Counted from the stretch's first letter, positions 1-12,405 are shown. The stretch: DNA of 64,000 nt from Alligator mississippiensis (GCF_030867095.1 NC_081835.1:39973892-40037891); one strand, 5' to 3'. Program-made: numbers and translations. The notes: generated from the letters alone by a model not told the origin.

Positions 1-650
1 ACCTGGAAGATGGCACAGAGTGCACCCTCAGCAAATTTGAGGATGACACCAAGCTGAGGGGAGTAGTAGATATGCTGGATGATAGGACTAGGATTCAGAG
101 TGACCTAGACAAATTGGAGGATTTGGCCAAAAGGAATCTCATGAGGTTCAACAAGGACAAGTCTAAAGTCCTGTAGTTAGGATGGAACAATCCCATGCAC
201 TGGTATAGGCTGGGGGCTGACTGGTGGGCAGCAGCTCTGCAGAAAAGGACCTGGGGGTTTCAGTGGACAATAAGCTGAATATGAGCCAGCTGCCAAGTGT
301 AACAGGGAATCCTAACTCTGTCACCAGAAAGCAGGCCCGCCCCTTTAAGGCCAGAACTTTCTGGGCACGGAGTGCTGGTAAGGAAAGGGTTAAATGCGGA
401 ACCTGGCCAGCTAGTCAGCAGACCGCAAGGGGCAGGACTATAAAAACCCTGGGTAGAGCGGCAGTAAGGGGGACAACAGCTGAAGGGAAAGGAGTGCCTC
501 CGAGAGCTCCACAGAGAAGCTGGGTGAGCAGTCCAAAGAATTTCCTCGCTAGGAGGAGAGTAAAACACTGGAGCAGGTTACCCAGTGGGATCTCCATCCT
601 TGGAGGTTTTTTAAGACCCGGTTAGACAATGCCAAGTCTGAGATGCCTAA
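1..650 (+). mobile_element. CR1 LINE 3' fragment, interrupted by an LTR piece
   Basis: The first 290 bases read like the region after the CR1 reverse-transcriptase catalytic box: a KFEDDTKL-type peptide near base 37, then text equivalent to 'RMRFNKDK' and 'AEKDLGVSVDNKLNMSQ', all typical of CR1 ORF2. Bases about 548-650 match the CR1 C-terminal/3' region (gagcaggttacccagtgg, then tccttggaggttttttaaga). A non-CR1 block sits between. In-frame stops show it is a dead copy. The 5' part lies outside the window. Confidence 0.75.
298..546 (+). mobile_element. LTR fragment of the TGTAACAGGG family inside CR1
   Basis: Starts TGTAACAGGGAATCCTAACT at 298, the same start as the LTR-like insertions at 12406 and 46716. 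A TATA-like ctataaaaa lies near 438-446, placed as in those relatives. It splits CR1 sequence. The 3' boundary is unclear, because I do not see the expected ...ACA end and duplicated flank, so it is probably truncated or deleted together with adjacent CR1. Confidence 0.5.
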
Positions 651-2050
651 TAAGTCAAATGCACCATTTAATACCAGGCATTCTAGTTTGCTAATGTTAT
701 TTTTTAGATTTCTGGCATTTTCATAGAGGCACTTATATTTTTGTCCCTTTTACTGCTTCGGGCTGCATCAACTTGACCTGTGTGCCCTTCTACACCTATC
801 AGCTTTGCCCACGCACTGTTTAGTTTAAAGACTGCTTTACAATCTTCAAAAGGAGCATCAGAGAAAGGTATAGATAATGCAGGCAATGGTGTAACACTAT
901 GATCAGAAGTCAGTAAGAGATACTGGTTCAAACTTCTATGTGAGGGGAACCTAAAACCCAGGTCTCTGGCTTCCTTGAGAGAGGGTCTTGACCACTCAGC
1001 TATCACAGTTGAAGCATGGGATGGTCCCCTTACTTTATTACATAACAACAAGAATGTAGAATCAAACCATTAAAGAATAAATTAAAAGGAAGGCATATGT
1101 TAGGGGGTTTGCACCAAAACAAAGTCCTCTAAAATGCCAACTCAAATTCAAATGGGGACCAAAAACTGGTAGGCTTTACATTTCAAATATACCTGAATAA
1201 TTACTGTAGACTCTGGCTATATTAAAGTCCCAGCTATGAATCTTATATCTGAGATGTGAAGATCTTATGAAGTCTCTAAAATGTTTTCATTTACACAGTG
1301 ACTTATACAATATCAGCCTGACTTGATAATAACATTTAAGATTTTTAGTTTAAAATGTTGGTATTTTTAAAATTCTTTATTAAGTTTGATGCTCACTGTT
1401 TTCAAGTCTAATATGTTTCCAGCTGCCCTGATCTACCAGGGGAAATCTCTAGGGGTCTGCATTGATCTAAATGGGAGACTGAGTCCAGTTAAATGGTTCA
1501 GATAAGGACACCAGCATCCAATGTCACATTCCCTTCTGGGAAAATGTGAAGACTACTGAGAACAGGGATCATGCTCCAAAAAGGGAAAGAATTAGCCAGC
1601 CAAAATTTAGGGGTTTATCCTACTCACATTTAAGTAACCGGGTATTTGGAAATGGGCTATAATAGAAGCAGCCCATTTTGGAAACATAGAATTCGTTAAA
1701 GAATACTTCAGTAGGAAAGCTTTTTATCAGGTACTAACTTGTCTGGAATTAGATAGCTATCCACTACAAAAAAAAAAAACCTAAAAAAAGGAAAAAGCAG
1801 AACAATGCATGGAATGATTTTCTTTTTTTTTACATTTTTCAAGTTTAATATTTTCAAATATACAACTTATATTTATGCTAATGGGTGCTTTGAAGTACAA
1901 CTTTTAATCTAAAAATAAACAAGGACTCAGGAAAAAACTAAATGGGCATTTAGAGACTTTGAGTTTCAATTCATATTACTTTTAACTGCATGGGTTTTTT
2001 AATTAAAATAAACTAGTACTTACTCTCTTTCGTCATAAAAACAAATATGA
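651..2050. other. No gene recognised
   Basis: AT-rich unique-looking DNA with short A and T runs (for example 1767-1780). A 115-codon minus-strand ORF at 704-1051 has no recognisable motif and nothing around it suggests a gene. Confidence 0.5.
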
Positions 2051-2058
2051 CTTTAGGG

Positions 2059-2404
2059 CAGGGGCGACGGGTAGGGGGTGCACAGGGGTGCACGTGCACC
2101 CCCTGAGAGTGCTGGTGCACCTCCTGACCAGCCGTACTCCCTGTTTAGCTGACAGGCAGGGGGGCAGGCGGGAGCACTAGTGCCCCCACTGCAAGCGCCG
2201 GCCAAGGAGCAGGGTCGCCAGTAAAAGTGCCTGCGCCACTTCCGAAACTCCTACAACCACTTCCAGAAGCTTTTATGCTTTTACGGTGAGTCAGATAGGC
2301 CACGGGGGGACTCCCTCCACCCCTTCCCCAGTTGCTGACTGGTGTTAGGGGGCACATGCCCCCCCCCCCCCCCCCCCCGACTCAAGAGACATCAGACACC
2401 CATG
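2059..2404 (+). mobile_element. Non-autonomous hAT element, 346 bp
   Basis: Flanked by a perfect 8-bp direct repeat CTTTAGGG (2051-2058 and 2405-2412), the hAT signature. The left end is CAGGGGCGAC. The right end reads CATGGGTGTC on the reverse strand, 7 of 10 positions the same. The left arm carries a GGGGGTGCAC palindrome cluster also found at 32102-32151 and near 42750. A pure C run lies near 2359-2378. No coding capacity is seen. Confidence 0.85.
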
Positions 2405-2580
2405 CTTTAGGGATTCAGATGAATATTTGTTACCTCCCTCCTGTGATTGAAACAGCTTTAAAGCAACAAAGAAAGATTGTAAGTCATTTGGGACTGAGAC
2501 TGTCTTTACCATTGCATCTTTTGCAACATTAAGCTCATTGTAAAAGCTTTACAGAATGTAATATTAGATATAATTTTGAT

Positions 2581-3602
2581 TAGAGGTGCACCGAAGCATC
2601 GATCCCATATCGGATCGGCACTGATATAGAGAAAATTGAAAGTATCGGAAATCGGCTTAGTTTGCATTATCGGCTTTGATGTGGCCGATAATGTGGCCGA
2701 TAAATGCCCTGTGCAACATGCATAGGGCTAGAAGCTCAGCCCAGCAGCTTGGAAACCAGCATCAGGCTGGTAAGTCTGGTGTAGGGGTGGGGGAAGGGAA
2801 GGGGTGTGGGGGAGCAGGCAGATCAAGGCCTCCCTGTGGTGAGGGATGGAGTGGAGTTAGGGGCTAGCGCAGGTACTGCTAAGCTACGGCAGAGTGGGGT
2901 GGGCATGGGACAGAGCCATGAGTGTGGCTTGCCCAGGGGGGTGCCTCCCGTCACTGCATGCACCCCGAGCGAGCATGGGGCCATGTGCCCCCAGATCTGT
3001 GTGGGGTGGGGCGGACTGCCACTGCAGGCTGGGGCTGGGGCTGCGCTGGGCTCAGGGTGCATGGCGGCATCACTGGGAGGGGGATTGGGGGGGCTACGGC
3101 AAATTTTGGGGTGGCTGCAGCCCCCCCCATGTAGCTCTGCTCCCAGTGCTGCTGCTGCCCACCACAAGTGCAGCACAGCACTGTGCAGCCTGGCCCAGCC
3201 CCCTGCCAGGAAAAGCCCAGCACAGCCCCAGCCCCAGGCTGCAGCAGCAGCCCACCCCCACCCTGCATAGATCTGGGGACACATGCTCCCTGTGCCCTCC
3301 CAGGGTACGTGCAGGGTGGGAGCTGCCCCCTTTCTCCCCCAGACGAGCTGCTCGTGCCTCTGTCCCACACCTGCCCCAGCTGAGCAGTGCCTGGCCCTGC
3401 CCCACTCCCTCCCTCATAACAGGGACCTCAATCTGCCCGCCCCTTCTCACAACCTTTCCCTCCCCCCACCTCTTCCGCCACCCCAGACTTACCAGCCTGA
3501 CACTGGTCTCCAAGCTGCCCAAAGGATCAGTATTGTCAGATACAGCCCTTAAAAATCAACCATCGGTATCAACCCAAAAAAATCTCTATCAGTGCACCCC
3601 TA
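2581..3602 (+). mobile_element. Non-autonomous hAT element, 1022 bp, GC-rich core
   Basis: An exact 8-bp duplication ATTTTGAT flanks it (2573-2580, 3603-3610). The ends are TAGAGGTGCAC and, on the reverse strand, TAGGGGTGCAC, a hAT-like terminal inverted repeat. Near both ends are 'tatcgg' motifs. The core (2770-3480) is very GC-rich and gives long open frames on both strands. These are composition artefacts of low-complexity Pro/Gly/Ala/Cys peptides and not genes. Confidence 0.9.
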
Positions 3603-3610
3603 ATTTTGAT

Positions 3611-5030
3611 TTCTTGGGAGTGTTTGCAGATGGATGGATTTTCTTAGCAGTAGCGCCTGATCTCTTTAATAGCTTCATTGGAACTAACTGCCATAAGCTT
3701 CCGATGGTGTTTGCCAAAACAAGCCACTTAAGAGTCGGATTTGAAACTATGCAACGTATTAAACCCTAAGCATCAGAGATTACAAGGGGGAAGAATTTGA
3801 AGCCCTGATATTGCTCTTGCTACTGGCTTAGGTCAATTGCATAGCAGCCCTAGCAATTACAGCTGGTTACAAACCATGCTCCAAGGGTTCATAGTTCTCA
3901 CTTAACCTGCCGCTCCATTCACGGTTTTGAGCCTGCCTCTTTCCTGTGCTTTCCAATTAGCAACCATCAACTGTTTTGCTCCCCCCACCCCGTCTCAGAT
4001 AGGGCCTCTACTATTTAACTCCTCCCACTAAAGCCGCTATTTGGCATGTGGTGGAAACAGGAAGTGAAGGAAGGTTCTTCCCTCCCCACCCCTGCCCAGT
4101 GGCCTGTGATGCATTTGCTCTCACTGTTGCCGGCTTGTTTTTATGAGTGGTTGTTTTTTTTGCATCTCTGAATCAGGTGGTTCAGTTCTGTATCCAGATA
4201 CCAATAAGATAAGCACCCCCCCAGCCTCCTCCCCTATTTCAAGATTTCCCCTCCCCCCATTTATCAGAATAATTTGTACCAAAAAACATCAGTTTTCTTC
4301 TACTGAGTAGAAAAGGTGCTGTCCAATCTGGGCCAGACCTCTTACTTTGGGCCTGATAATTCACTTCTACTGAAATCTGGATTTACACAGATGTAAACCT
4401 CATTTTAAAAAGAAAATCAGGTCTGCTCTATCCTACCATAGCTATTTCTGTTCCTCTTAGTTGTAGTCATTCTCCTGTGTTGCAAAGCATGAACTCTTTA
4501 AACCCATTCTTCGTGTGTGCGGTTCTGGTGCTCACATCCCATCTGCAAGGGAAGACTGGAGTAGCCTGAAGGTTGTTCAAAGAACAGGAGGAGCCTGGAT
4601 TTTAGAACAGACCTAAATGTAAAGCAAGTTACAGCATCCGCAGGGGATTGAGACCCATGCTCAATTTTTATAAAGCTGAGGCCCCAGGAATATCCCCCAG
4701 AAAAGCCTGACTGTCGTCCTGGTGCAGTACCTTCCCTACAGTCTCCAGTATGAACTTTTACTTCAGAGATGTTTGCAAAAAACAATGAGGAGGAGGAGGA
4801 GGAGGAGGTCCTATATGCTCGGATGGCCTCAGGTGAAGAGGGGTGACTTCCTCTACCCCTCTGTACAAGAAGCTGCACAACTCCTTTGCAAAACTGTATT
4901 TGAAGAGAACTTTTTCTACTGAAAAACCGCCAATATATTACCTTCCAGTCCAGGAAAAGTGACGTTTGTATTCCCAGCAGCTCTTTTTGTGGCACAGCAA
5001 GTATTTGCCTATGTGGAAGTACCTACACTA
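3611..5030. other. Upstream intergenic DNA, no gene recognised
   Basis: No recognisable protein or RNA gene. It contains a short GAG triplet run (about 4784-4808) that creates a spurious Arg-rich ORF, and C-rich tracts near 4207-4256. Distal DUSP7 regulatory elements could lie here, but none can be identified by eye. Confidence 0.5.
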
Positions 5031-5069
5031 AGTAATGGGTTCAACCGCCTTCCTATCTCATTCCTCCTC

Positions 5070-6400
5070 GATCTTTAATTCGTTACAAAATAGTGGTTGC
5101 CATGGTGTTTCCCGGAGCCGTGGCAGAGCCAGGGCCGGCGGGCGCGCCGGAGTCGTGCGAGCCGTGCCGCTTGCAGCGGGTCTGCCGGCACAAGCAGCCG
5201 GGCGTGTTTGTCTGTCTGTGCAGGGGACGAAATCGGGCCGTTCCGCAGACGCCCGGCGTCTCCTTTAAGGGTGGCCTCTCCTGTTTTCCCCTTCTCCGTC
5301 CCGCCTCCTGCAGCGCGCCGCGCCGCGCCGCTCCCATGGCGAAGCGCTCGGGGTGTCCGCCTGCGAGCGCACGGAGGCGACTCGCGGGAGCAGCGGTGTA
5401 AGAGCAACACGTCCAGGGAAGGGACCAGCCGCACGGCAGTCTCCGGCAAGCAGCTACTTGTCGGGGGTGGGGAAGGAGCCTGGAGAGCTCTCCTCCCCCC
5501 TCGTATTTTTTATTTCTGCAAGTGGAAGGAAGCATCCTTGCAGCAGACTTCCTGGGAGGGGAGAGCGAGGGCGAGGGCGAAGCGCTTGTTTTTGCAGCTG
5601 CTTGGGTCACTGCACCAGACTTTCTCCTGTGCCTGGACCCCGCTGTTTCCTGTTTAGTTTTGGGGGGCTCTGCTCCGTGCTGCGTCGGGAGCGGAGGTTG
5701 CTTTTTTTTCTCTCGTGGTGTTGGCCCGGATTCTCCCTCCGCCTCCAGGTTTGGCCGCCCCTTTGCCCCGATCCTCATGAAAAATCACATCTGGGGCGGC
5801 TCCCCCCGGGCTCCCATGGCTGCGGCGATGCCGTGCAAGAGCGCGGAGTGGCTGCAGGAGGAGCTGGAGTCCGGCGGGGGCAGCTCGCTGCTGCTGCTCG
5901 ACTGCCGCCCGCACGAGCTCTTCGAGTCCTCCCACATCGAGACCGCCATCAACCTGGCCATCCCGGGCCTCATGTTGCGCCGCCTTAAAAAAGGCAACCT
6001 GCCGATCCGGTCCATTATCCCCAATAACGAAGACAAGGAGCGCTTCATCAAGCGCTGCAAAGCGGACACAGTGCTGCTCTACGACGAGGCCACGGCCGAC
6101 TGGCAGGACAACGGCGCCGCCACCTCGGTCCTGGGGCTCTTGCTGCAGAAGCTGCGCGACGACGGGTGCAAGGCGTATTACCTAAAAGGTAGGCGGGCGA
6201 GAGCGCGGATCCCCGTGCCGAGGAGCAGGAGCCCAGCTCCCGGGTTTCTCTTTCCTCCTCCAGCAGCACTTCCCTCTTAACAGCTTCACTCGCCCCGTCT
6301 GATGGGAACAAAACGGACACGTTCCTTGTCGCCCACCGCCAAAACCTTCCTCCCCCTCCAGATCTCTTCCCTTCCCCCAGCCATCCTTACAGCCGCCCAC
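5070..6400 (+). promoter_or_regulatory. DUSP7: CpG-island promoter and 5' UTR region of DUSP7
   Basis: CpG density rises sharply from about 5100 and continues through coding exon 1 into early intron 1, in contrast to the CpG-poor flanks. There is no convincing TATA box at a suitable distance, as usual for a CpG-island promoter. The transcription start cannot be placed from sequence alone; it should lie upstream of the ATG at 5777. Frames open in this stretch on both strands are composition artefacts. Confidence 0.8.
5777..6188 (+). CDS. DUSP7: DUSP7 coding exon 1 (rhodanese-like, MAPK-docking domain)
   Basis: Dual-specificity phosphatase 7 (MKP-X/PYST2) dephosphorylates the Thr and Tyr of ERK-type MAP kinases in the cytoplasm. 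This exon encodes residues 1-137 plus one base. It contains the non-catalytic CH2/rhodanese-like domain (about residues 22-137) with [20 protein letters not shown] and the basic kinase-interaction motif [15 protein letters not shown] around residues 65-78. I chose the ATG at 5777 because its MKN start resembles the N-terminus known for DUSP7; a second ATG at 5816 gives a 369-residue form. The Ala/Gly-rich N-terminal stretch of mammalian DUSP7 is largely absent here. Residues [13 protein letters not shown] and the [14 protein letters not shown] segment favour DUSP7 over DUSP6 and DUSP9. The exon ends CTAAAAG before GTAGGC (6189), splitting a Gly codon. Confidence 0.95.
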
Positions 6401-8047
6401 GTCTTCCTTCCCCTTGCAAGTTAGACTTAATCTCCTAACTCTCTCTTGGAGAATCGTCCCCCTTCAGTCCCCCACCGGACCCGGATTTCCCTACACCGTA
6501 GTCCCCTTCCCGCTTTTTCTGTTCGAGGGGGAAATCAGCTTGTGAAGTGGTTTCAGTGAAAAATCCTTCTCCTTTTACGAAACGATCCCATGTGCTCGCT
6601 GAGTTGAGGAGGGCGAGATCCCCATGGGTCTTGCGTTTTCCACCTCTTCCCCATTTGCGTGGGAGGCCGCCCCTTGCCTTCCTCCCTCTCTTTCTTCCCG
6701 AGGCTGGAAGACAGACAAGCAGTGGCCCCGGCTGGTTTCTTCCTCCCTGAGGGTAGGGGAGAGCCTCAAAAATAATCTGGCAACCCACTCCCCTTTCCGG
6801 GAAGGACGTTTTCATATGTGTGTCTTCAGCCCCCTTCGCACAATCTCATTCCTTTTAGATAGATCTGCTACTGTTTTTTCTCCACTGCTCTGCTACACGA
6901 AAATCCAGATTGGCACAAATCATGTGACACCTCTGTCCTGAACTGACCTGCCAAAATTAGAGCACTGTTCCCAAACTGACCACAGGAAAATACATCTTTC
7001 ATCTTGAGCTTAGAAAAGAGATGGGGAGGGACACTTGAGGCAAGAAAAAAAATCTCTTTTGCAATAAACCTCTTTCTAAAGGAGCTGTGTGGCTGCAAAT
7101 GGTAGTAGAAACCATTTCAATACAGGGAGTACTTCAAAATGAGTTAGTTGTCTCTAAAGTTGGCGAGGCAGGCGGTATATATGTGAGGGATCTTACCTTG
7201 AGGTTAACCACTAAGATGTCTTATGTTCTCCCAGTAAAGAAAAGCTTAGGTTAAAGGTGTGTACGTTGTGAAATTGATTAGCGGTTAGCCTTTTTTTAAT
7301 GAAAAAGATGTTGGTTCTCGCTTCCATCTTGAAATTCCTAGATCCTTGTAGTGTCTGGGGAAGCGTGACTGTGCGAGAGGCCTAAGAAAAAGGCAACAGC
7401 CTTCTCATGGTGTATTGTTTGAGTATGTAGGAATATTTCAGAGCACTCAAGAATCTCCTGGATTTGTAGGTTGGTGTCTGGCTTTTAATGGATTAATTAA
7501 GGTTTTATTAATAATTAATATTAATTGATAATTAATTATTAATCCTGTATGAATCGAGGTTTTATTTTTCTAAATTCTTGTCTTTTCATAACCTAAATCT
7601 TGATTTATGTTTCATTCAATTATTTATTTATTTGTCCATTTATTTAAACTATCTCTAATAGTGAACACTGCCTTAAGAGAAGTTGGTCAAACACCAAAGC
7701 ACATCCCACTGTTGTCACTGGGTGGTGTGGTTGAGGCAGAAATAGTTGGCAAACTAGGAACAAGCTGGCCACTTTCAAATCTTTAAAATACTGGGTAGTG
7801 GGGGGGATTGGGTTTTTTCTGTTTTAAACTAAAAGAAGCCCTGTGGTAGGAGGGGAAGGAAGAAGTGATAAGGTTCTTTGACCTGGCTACAACCAACAAA
7901 CCGGATGTTCTTTGAGGTGTATAGCAGGGAAAATGATCTGTTAAGTGTGGGAGCATTTTCTTCTTCCTAGCATTAAGACCTATTAGGAACAAAAATAAAA
8001 GGAGTTTCCTACCTAACATACAAGCACTACATTGTAATCATGGCTCT

Positions 8048-8090
<43 letters not shown>

Positions 8091-9232
8091 CCCTTTCTTT
8101 CCCTCCTCTTTTTGTCTTCAAGACCAATTTGTCTCTTACATAAGACTTGAGTTACTTCATTAGATCTGTTATGTGGGGGTTTTTTACTGTCAGTTTCTTC
8201 CATAAACAGGAAGAAGCAACATCTTTGAAGTTATTTTTAAGCCATCTTTAATGGGAAGGCTAGAATTAAGTCCCTATCTTTTTTTCCTTAGGGCTTTGGT
8301 GGGAGATGTTTTCAATTAAAATTCCAAAATGGCTTCTCTGTGTTGCCTTTTTCTGTAAGGGGGGAGGAGGGCCCTGTTTTCGTGAATGGATGCGGCAGGA
8401 GGTGTCTGTTTTTTCTTAATGATCTTTCCGCGACCAGCAAACAAAAGTTTCTAGGCTGTTCTAATTAGCTTTGGATAATAATGATTGATGACTTCTGGTA
8501 ATAAATTAAAGAGAAAATAGAGTTGGCTTTTTGTTCCCCTGCTAACTATTTTTTTCAAACTGCTGAGTGAAAAAAATACCAGGGAGAGATGCCTAGAGAG
8601 AGGAATTTTTGTTCTTCTCTTATTTAAAAAAATGCATAACAGATAATCCAACAGAAAATATGTCTGTATAGTAGATGTGAGTTCTAACGTAGCAGTTAGA
8701 ATAAATCTGGAGTGCAGAAATACTTATCTTCCTGTTTAAATTAAGTCTTTTATGGGTGGAGTTTGACTCTTTCTTTTCTAATTGCATGTTCCAGCTATTT
8801 TCTTTCCTCAGATGTTGAATATCACAGAAACTTTTGTTTAAACTATTCCAAATATAAAAATATTTAGATTTCTATCTGAGAAGTAGGGAAATGAAATGTT
8901 GTCACCGATGTAAGCCAGACCAGTCTCCTTCCATTCTTTTATATAATAACTGGTGAATTGGGCCTCTACTTTTGAAAAGGAGTAGTATCATACTCTGCAA
9001 ATAATTCCATTGTCTTAAATAGAACTGATTGCACAGTAATATGCTTCTTGGTGGGAGTAAGTATTGCACAGTTAGGCTGGTAATAACCTGCATTTTAGGG
9101 AGTTGAATCTATATTGGCTTTTAGTTAGAGAAACCGATTTACTTTGGCATTTGTTACCTAGTGTTACATGCACAACCTGATGCAAGAATCTCTCAGTTTA
9201 AATAGTAAAAAGCTTCTCCTTCTTTTTCCCAG
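6189..9232 (+). other. DUSP7: DUSP7 intron 1
   Basis: GT donor at 6189 (gtaggc); AG acceptor at 9231-9232 after a pyrimidine-rich tract (cttctttttccc). The sequence is mostly unique and AT-rich. Notable contents are an AT palindrome around 7490-7545 and a (GT)n microsatellite at about 8049-8090. No embedded gene or clear transposon was seen. Confidence 0.85.
8049..8090 (+). repeat. (GT)n microsatellite in DUSP7 intron 1
   Basis: About 20 uninterrupted GT units. Confidence 0.95.
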
Positions 9233-9661
9233 GTGGCTTTAACAAATTTCATACAGACTACTCTGAGCATTGTGAGCCTAATATTGACAGCTCCTCCCCC
9301 AGCAACTCTCCTCCTGCATCTGTCCTTGGCCTGGGAGGACTAAGGATAAGTTCTGATTGTTCAGATGGTGAGTCTGACAGGGAGCCAAGCAGTGCCACAG
9401 AGTCGGATGGGAGCCCAGTTCCCAACAACCAACCTACCTTTCCTGTCCAGATCCTACCATACTTATATCTGGGCTGTGCCAAAGATTCTGCCAACCTGGA
9501 TGTCTTGGGCAAGTATGGCATCAAGTACATACTGAATGTGACTCCTAACCTACCAAACATGTTCGAGCATGATGGAGAATTCAAGTATAAACAGATCCCC
9601 ATCTCGGATCACTGGAGTCAGAATCTTTCCCAGTTCTTTCCTGAGGCCATTGCTTTTATTG
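9233..9661 (+). CDS. DUSP7: DUSP7 coding exon 2 (linker and first part of phosphatase domain)
   Basis: Encodes residues 138-280 plus one base and stays in frame with both neighbours. It starts with GGFNKF, completing the split Gly codon. A Ser-rich linker follows ([29 protein letters not shown]), then [14 protein letters not shown], which is DUSP7-like. The dual-specificity phosphatase domain starts at [26 protein letters not shown] places the probable general-acid aspartate at residue 263. The exon ends ...GCTTTTATTG before GTAGGT (9662). Confidence 0.95.
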
Positions 9662-10887
9662 GTAGGTGTTGGAATTCTATTCCTGGCAGCATATCCTAGT
9701 AACAGTCAGTGTTTGAGAATGCAGTAAATTACTTTCCATAGCGGTTGGTACTCAGCATCTGTACATCCTGCATGTTGACATAAAGTATTACACTTGTAAA
9801 TTTACATTCTAGAGGCATTATTAAATTAATCATTACATTCTAGATTTGAAGCATCCTCAATTTAAACAGTGTGCGCAGTGCTCCCTCAGGAATCTCAAGC
9901 TGTGTGCTCCCAAATAGATTATTTTTGTCAATCTAGGCGGTGTGCCCTATTCGCCATTGCCTCCCACATTACAGTGGTACTCACATCTTGGTAAAATAAC
10001 TGAACAAGGCAGCGGAGAATTGAGAGTGGGTATCGATAAGAGAAGCTTTAGTTGAATGGTGTCTGCAGCTATCTGCTATTGTTGTTTGTGTGCATATTCT
10101 CAATGCCAGCTATGGCGGGGGGTAGATCTGAGGGTTTTTCTGTGTAGGGAAACTTACTGATACAATTATAATTTTGCCTTAGTTAGAGTAGTATAACTAT
10201 CATTTGTGTGGGCATCAGTTCAGTATAGGAGCGTTAATACAGGGAGTTATAGCAATGCATCTGCATCAATGTAATTATATTACTGTAGTTTTACAGATAA
10301 ATTTTCCTTGTAGACACGTGTTAGGTATTTTTAAATGTAGTGCAAGATCCTAACATAACAGACTGGCTTCTTTTTCACTGGGTAGCTTTAACTTTTCGAA
10401 TTATTGTTTATTTTTGTATAGTAGGAGTTTGCTAGCTTGAAGCAAAACACAAACTTCAGGAAGTTTAAAACATGCTTGATGGTAGGCTGTGGTGATGATG
10501 GTCATTGGTCTTCTCACTTTAAAAGTTTCATACCATCTGATGAAATAAGCTGTTGCCTATGAAAGCGTATGCATTTCTGAATGAGTTAGCCTCTATGGTG
10601 CTATTTTTCCCTGCCTTCTGCCTAACTAAGAATCATCAGGAATTAATGATACAGTCATCACTTGCTTTAATTAATGCAAAGACTGTAGGCTTTTTTATTA
10701 ATCTGTATAAAGGTATTTTATTTTAGATCAAGTGAAATGATATTCTTGCCTTCATATCGTAGCCTTTGCCTATCGACTTAAACACCTCTTTGTTGTTGAC
10801 AGTTTTATATCTATGTTTGCTCATTTTCCACATTTTGAGACTGTATTGGGACAATATATTAGGATCTTGTGGAGAAAAAAAGTATTA

Positions 10888-11265
10888 CAGCAAAAGCTGT
10901 GTTATCCGGCATTTTACCATCTGGAATGTTAGATTACCCGGCATCTGTCACAGACGGCATCTGTTGTTTACAGCAGTGGATTGATGTGGCAAAAGCAAAA
11001 CCGGAAGTCCCACTGTGGCACTTCCGGTTTTGCCGCCGCGAGCCTAGTCCCACTTCTTCCTCGAGAACCATGGTCCGGGGCAAAGCAGCCTGTGCAGGGC
11101 CCCCTCCCTGTCCTGTGGCACACTGACACCAGGGAGTGAAAGCCCTGGTGCACCGGACACAGTGGGAGATAAGTCAGGCTGGAGATAAGCTCTCAGATAA
11201 CTGGCATATTTGATTAACCAGCATCCCCCATTCCCCATGAATGCCGGATAACAGAGCTTTTACTG
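10888..11265 (+). mobile_element. Tigger/pogo-type MITE, 378 bp, in DUSP7 intron 2
   Basis: Flanked by TA dinucleotides (10886-10887, 11266-11267), as expected for Tc1/mariner-superfamily insertion. The ends are CAGCAAAAGCTGTGTTATCC and, on the reverse strand, CAGTAAAAGCTCTGTTATCC, both followed by GGCATT: 24 of 26 identical. The TTATCCGGCA core is typical of Tigger-like ends. The centre has an internal inverted repeat (accggaagtccc / cacttccggt). There is no transposase. Confidence 0.9.
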
Positions 11266-11436
11266 TACAACACTTTCCTCTTCTTCCCTTTTCCTCCCAG
11301 TCCTTTAATGACATAGTTCTGGTCAAACTGAACTGGTTAGATCCCTTAAAGCACCCAAGGAGTTAGCCTGGTATAGGGATAGTGTCTAAGTCATGTCTGC
11401 ATTACAAAATGAAATGTGGTATTAAGCTGCATGGTG

Positions 11437-11512
11437 TTGTATAGGTAGGGAACCTACCAAATTTGGAGTTTCTGCAAAAATCTTGAAACTACAAATTTGG
11501 GTAGGTCCCCCT
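11437..11512. repeat. Short inverted repeat, possible MITE arm
   Basis: The segment ggtagggaacctaccaaatt is mirrored by aatttgggtaggtccc about 50 bases downstream with a small loop. It looks like a DNA-transposon end or foldback element. I could not find a matching target duplication. Confidence 0.4.
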
Positions 11513-11744
11513 TGGAAAAAGTCTGGTCCCCACAAAAAAGCATGGAGATCAAGAAAAAACTGGAAAGCAGGCAGTAAGTGGGTAGAAAAAATAAGGGGGA
11601 GCTAAAAACAGGTGGAAAACCTTGGGGTCCTGAAGCATGGTGGGGGAGGGGCCATCTGTCAATCTGTGGAGAGGCGGGACTTCCTTAGGCCCAAAGGCAG
11701 GGGAGGGTCCGTTTTGCTCCGGCCCCAAAATGGTGACTGGCAAT

Positions 11745-12070
11745 GTGCTTGGACTGCAAAATCAGGGTGATATATGGGGTGATTCTCATGATCTGTGGGG
11801 TGCCTGCGCATATGCTCTGGATCAAACTTGATTAATCGAGTCCGCTGGAGCATTCTAATTAGTGTGCTGCAACGTCCCATATATTCAGCACCCTACATTT
11901 CAAAATGGTGGCAGGGGCACTTTAATTAAAACTTGTTGAGTGAGCTTTAGTTAAAATGCCTTTGCAGCCGTTTTGAAACACAGGACACTGAATACACATG
12001 ACGCTGAGGCATTTTAATTAGTGGCTGTCCAGGAGCTGTTCTAATAAAAACGTGCCCACTGCTCTGTTCC
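11745..12070. repeat. Imperfect inverted-repeat DNA (MITE-like)
   Basis: The segment atattcagcaccctacatttcaaaatgg is roughly mirrored around 11960-12005 (gttttgaaacacaggacactgaatacacatg), with ctttaattaaa and ggcattttaattag repeated in inverted orientation. This suggests a decayed foldback DNA element, possibly Harbinger-like. Family and ends are not established. Confidence 0.4.
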
Positions 12071-12405
12071 TTCCCCCCTCCCCTCCCCATGCTCCCAGCA
12101 CGTGTATAGAAACCCTTGTATTCTGCCTGCTACAGTCAGACAGCATTTGTCTCAACATCACACTTGTGCTTTGGCTTTAATGACAGGAAATAGAAGATTA
12201 ACTTACTTGCATTCTATAAAACCAAACATTTAAAAATGTGGCTTAGGTCAGATTAAAGGCAACCATATTCTATATAAATTCTGAAACTGGAGAAGTGTCA
12301 GCGCTATCTGAAAATTAATTGTCCTTTGTCTTGGAGTTCCTTGAACAGTAAAGGCAGCTAGGAAATCATACCCATTTGTTGTTTTTTTTGTACTCTCTGC
12401 TCATC

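Noticed and set aside
2806-3769. Long ORFs on both strands in 2.8-3.8 kb
   Set aside because: GC-rich non-autonomous hAT interior with exact 8-bp flanks; the frames encode low-complexity Gly/Pro/Cys peptides and overlap on both strands.
5083-5778. 231-codon minus-strand ORF over the DUSP7 promoter
   Set aside because: CpG-island composition artefact antisense to the 5' UTR; no motif.
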